Of a DNA stretch of 64,000 nt, positions 63,869-64,000 are shown piece after piece. The notes below the pieces were generated by a model. The model was given only the letters and a program-made list of their open reading frames with translations. It made no database searches and was not told the origin of the DNA. The translations under genes and the position numbers were made by a program. Each line of letters starts with the position of its first letter. The first letter of the stretch is position 1. Origin of the DNA: CAVYGM01 sp963768025 (GTDB taxonomy: Bacteria > Bacteroidota > Bacteroidia > Cytophagales > Spirosomataceae); assembly GCA_963768025.1 (NCBI GenBank), contig CAVYGM010000006.1:112858-176857 (forward strand). The letters run 5' to 3'.

Positions 63869-64000
63869 GCCTTGTACTTCTCCGGCAGGCACACCGCGCA
63901 GGGACGGTAGCCCGCGGTGATCGCGGTGGCCTCGTCGGCGAAGAACACCCGCTGCCGCACGTAGTGGCCGAGCAATACGCAACGGGTCGAGAACAGGCCA
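63856..64000 (-). CDS. Ada-type metal-binding domain protein, 5'-partial
   Basis: The last 47 codons of a gene that enters from beyond the window. TRCVLLGHYVRQRVFFADEA is followed by AGYRPCAVCLPEKYKAWK. The pattern matches the end of the Ada zinc-binding domain: one Cys in TRC, then C-x-x-C after GYRP. The protein ends right after the domain, so it is a stand-alone metal-binding protein, not the full Ada methyltransferase. Confidence 0.7.
   Translation of the reverse strand, partial: GLFSTRCVLLGHYVRQRVFFADEATAITAGYRPCAVCLPEKYKAWKQ

Noticed and set aside
62338..64000. Horizontally acquired island from an actinomycete
   Set aside because: No integrase, attachment site or repeat at the joint, and it cuts a gene mid-domain; a misassembly is simpler. 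It stays possible until reads are checked.

Overview
Bases 1 to about 62,340 come from a Bacteroidota genome, most likely order Cytophagales, family Spirosomaceae (Dyadobacter-like). The evidence is two SusC/SusD pairs, a type IX secretion sorting domain, DUF4249 and DUF5686 proteins, AraC and TPR-histidine-kinase types usual in that group, and TAnnTTTG-like promoter boxes. The last ~1.65 kb is very GC-rich and encodes actinomycete-type proteins. It joins in the middle of a DUF5686 gene, so I read it as an assembly chimera or contamination rather than transfer. Many genes carry single-base frameshifts, often in short homopolymers, including the normally essential glnS. The underlying sequence probably has uncorrected indels.

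Layout. 1-6.3 kb: a semialdehyde dehydrogenase cut by the window edge, an NAD-dependent epimerase, a MobA-like nucleotidyltransferase, truA and a frameshifted glnS. 6.4-14.5 kb: a secreted T9SS cargo protein, then a three-gene minus-strand operon (transglutaminase-DUF2126, circularly permuted ATP-grasp/alpha-E, transglutaminase), a recognised but uncharacterised peptide-modification set. 14.8-17.3 kb: an S41 lipoprotein protease and an SDR oxidoreductase. 17.5-25.8 kb: a polysaccharide-utilisation locus, SusC-SusD-sulfatase-sulfatase(HEAT). 26-31 kb: a flavin-binding PNPOx-like protein, an ABC transporter pair, an AraC regulator, a duplicated-domain secreted protein and a SnoaL-like protein. 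31.2-37.5 kb: a sterol desaturase-type hydroxylase, a DUF4249/TonB-receptor pair and a PolX-family protein with a degenerate polymerase site. 37.5-42.3 kb: a second SusC/SusD pair. 42.7-47.7 kb: an exported Gfo/Idh/MocA oxidoreductase and two tandem caspase-like genes, the second fused to a formylglycine-generating-enzyme-like fold. 47.9-52.9 kb: an exported enolase-superfamily enzyme, an exported RraA-like protein, a PfkB kinase and an AGE epimerase. 53-58 kb: a TPR histidine kinase, a PIN toxin with a 51-residue partner, and a CocE-type hydrolase. 58.3-62.3 kb: an M1 aminopeptidase, an N-acetylhexosamine-kinase-like protein and a DUF5686 remnant.

Non-coding structure is rich. There is a palindromic repeat family seen once between genes and once inside the histidine kinase. 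Two ~140 bp elements with AATGATAGARTG terminal inverted repeats bracket the enolase/RraA genes in opposite orientations. Period-8 ACTCAATC/TCTCAATC hairpins occur around the second SusD. The hexamer GGTACC is strongly over-represented. The best candidates for something undescribed are the tandem caspase pair (43,963-47,711), the transglutaminase/ATP-grasp/alpha-E operon, and the repeat families.
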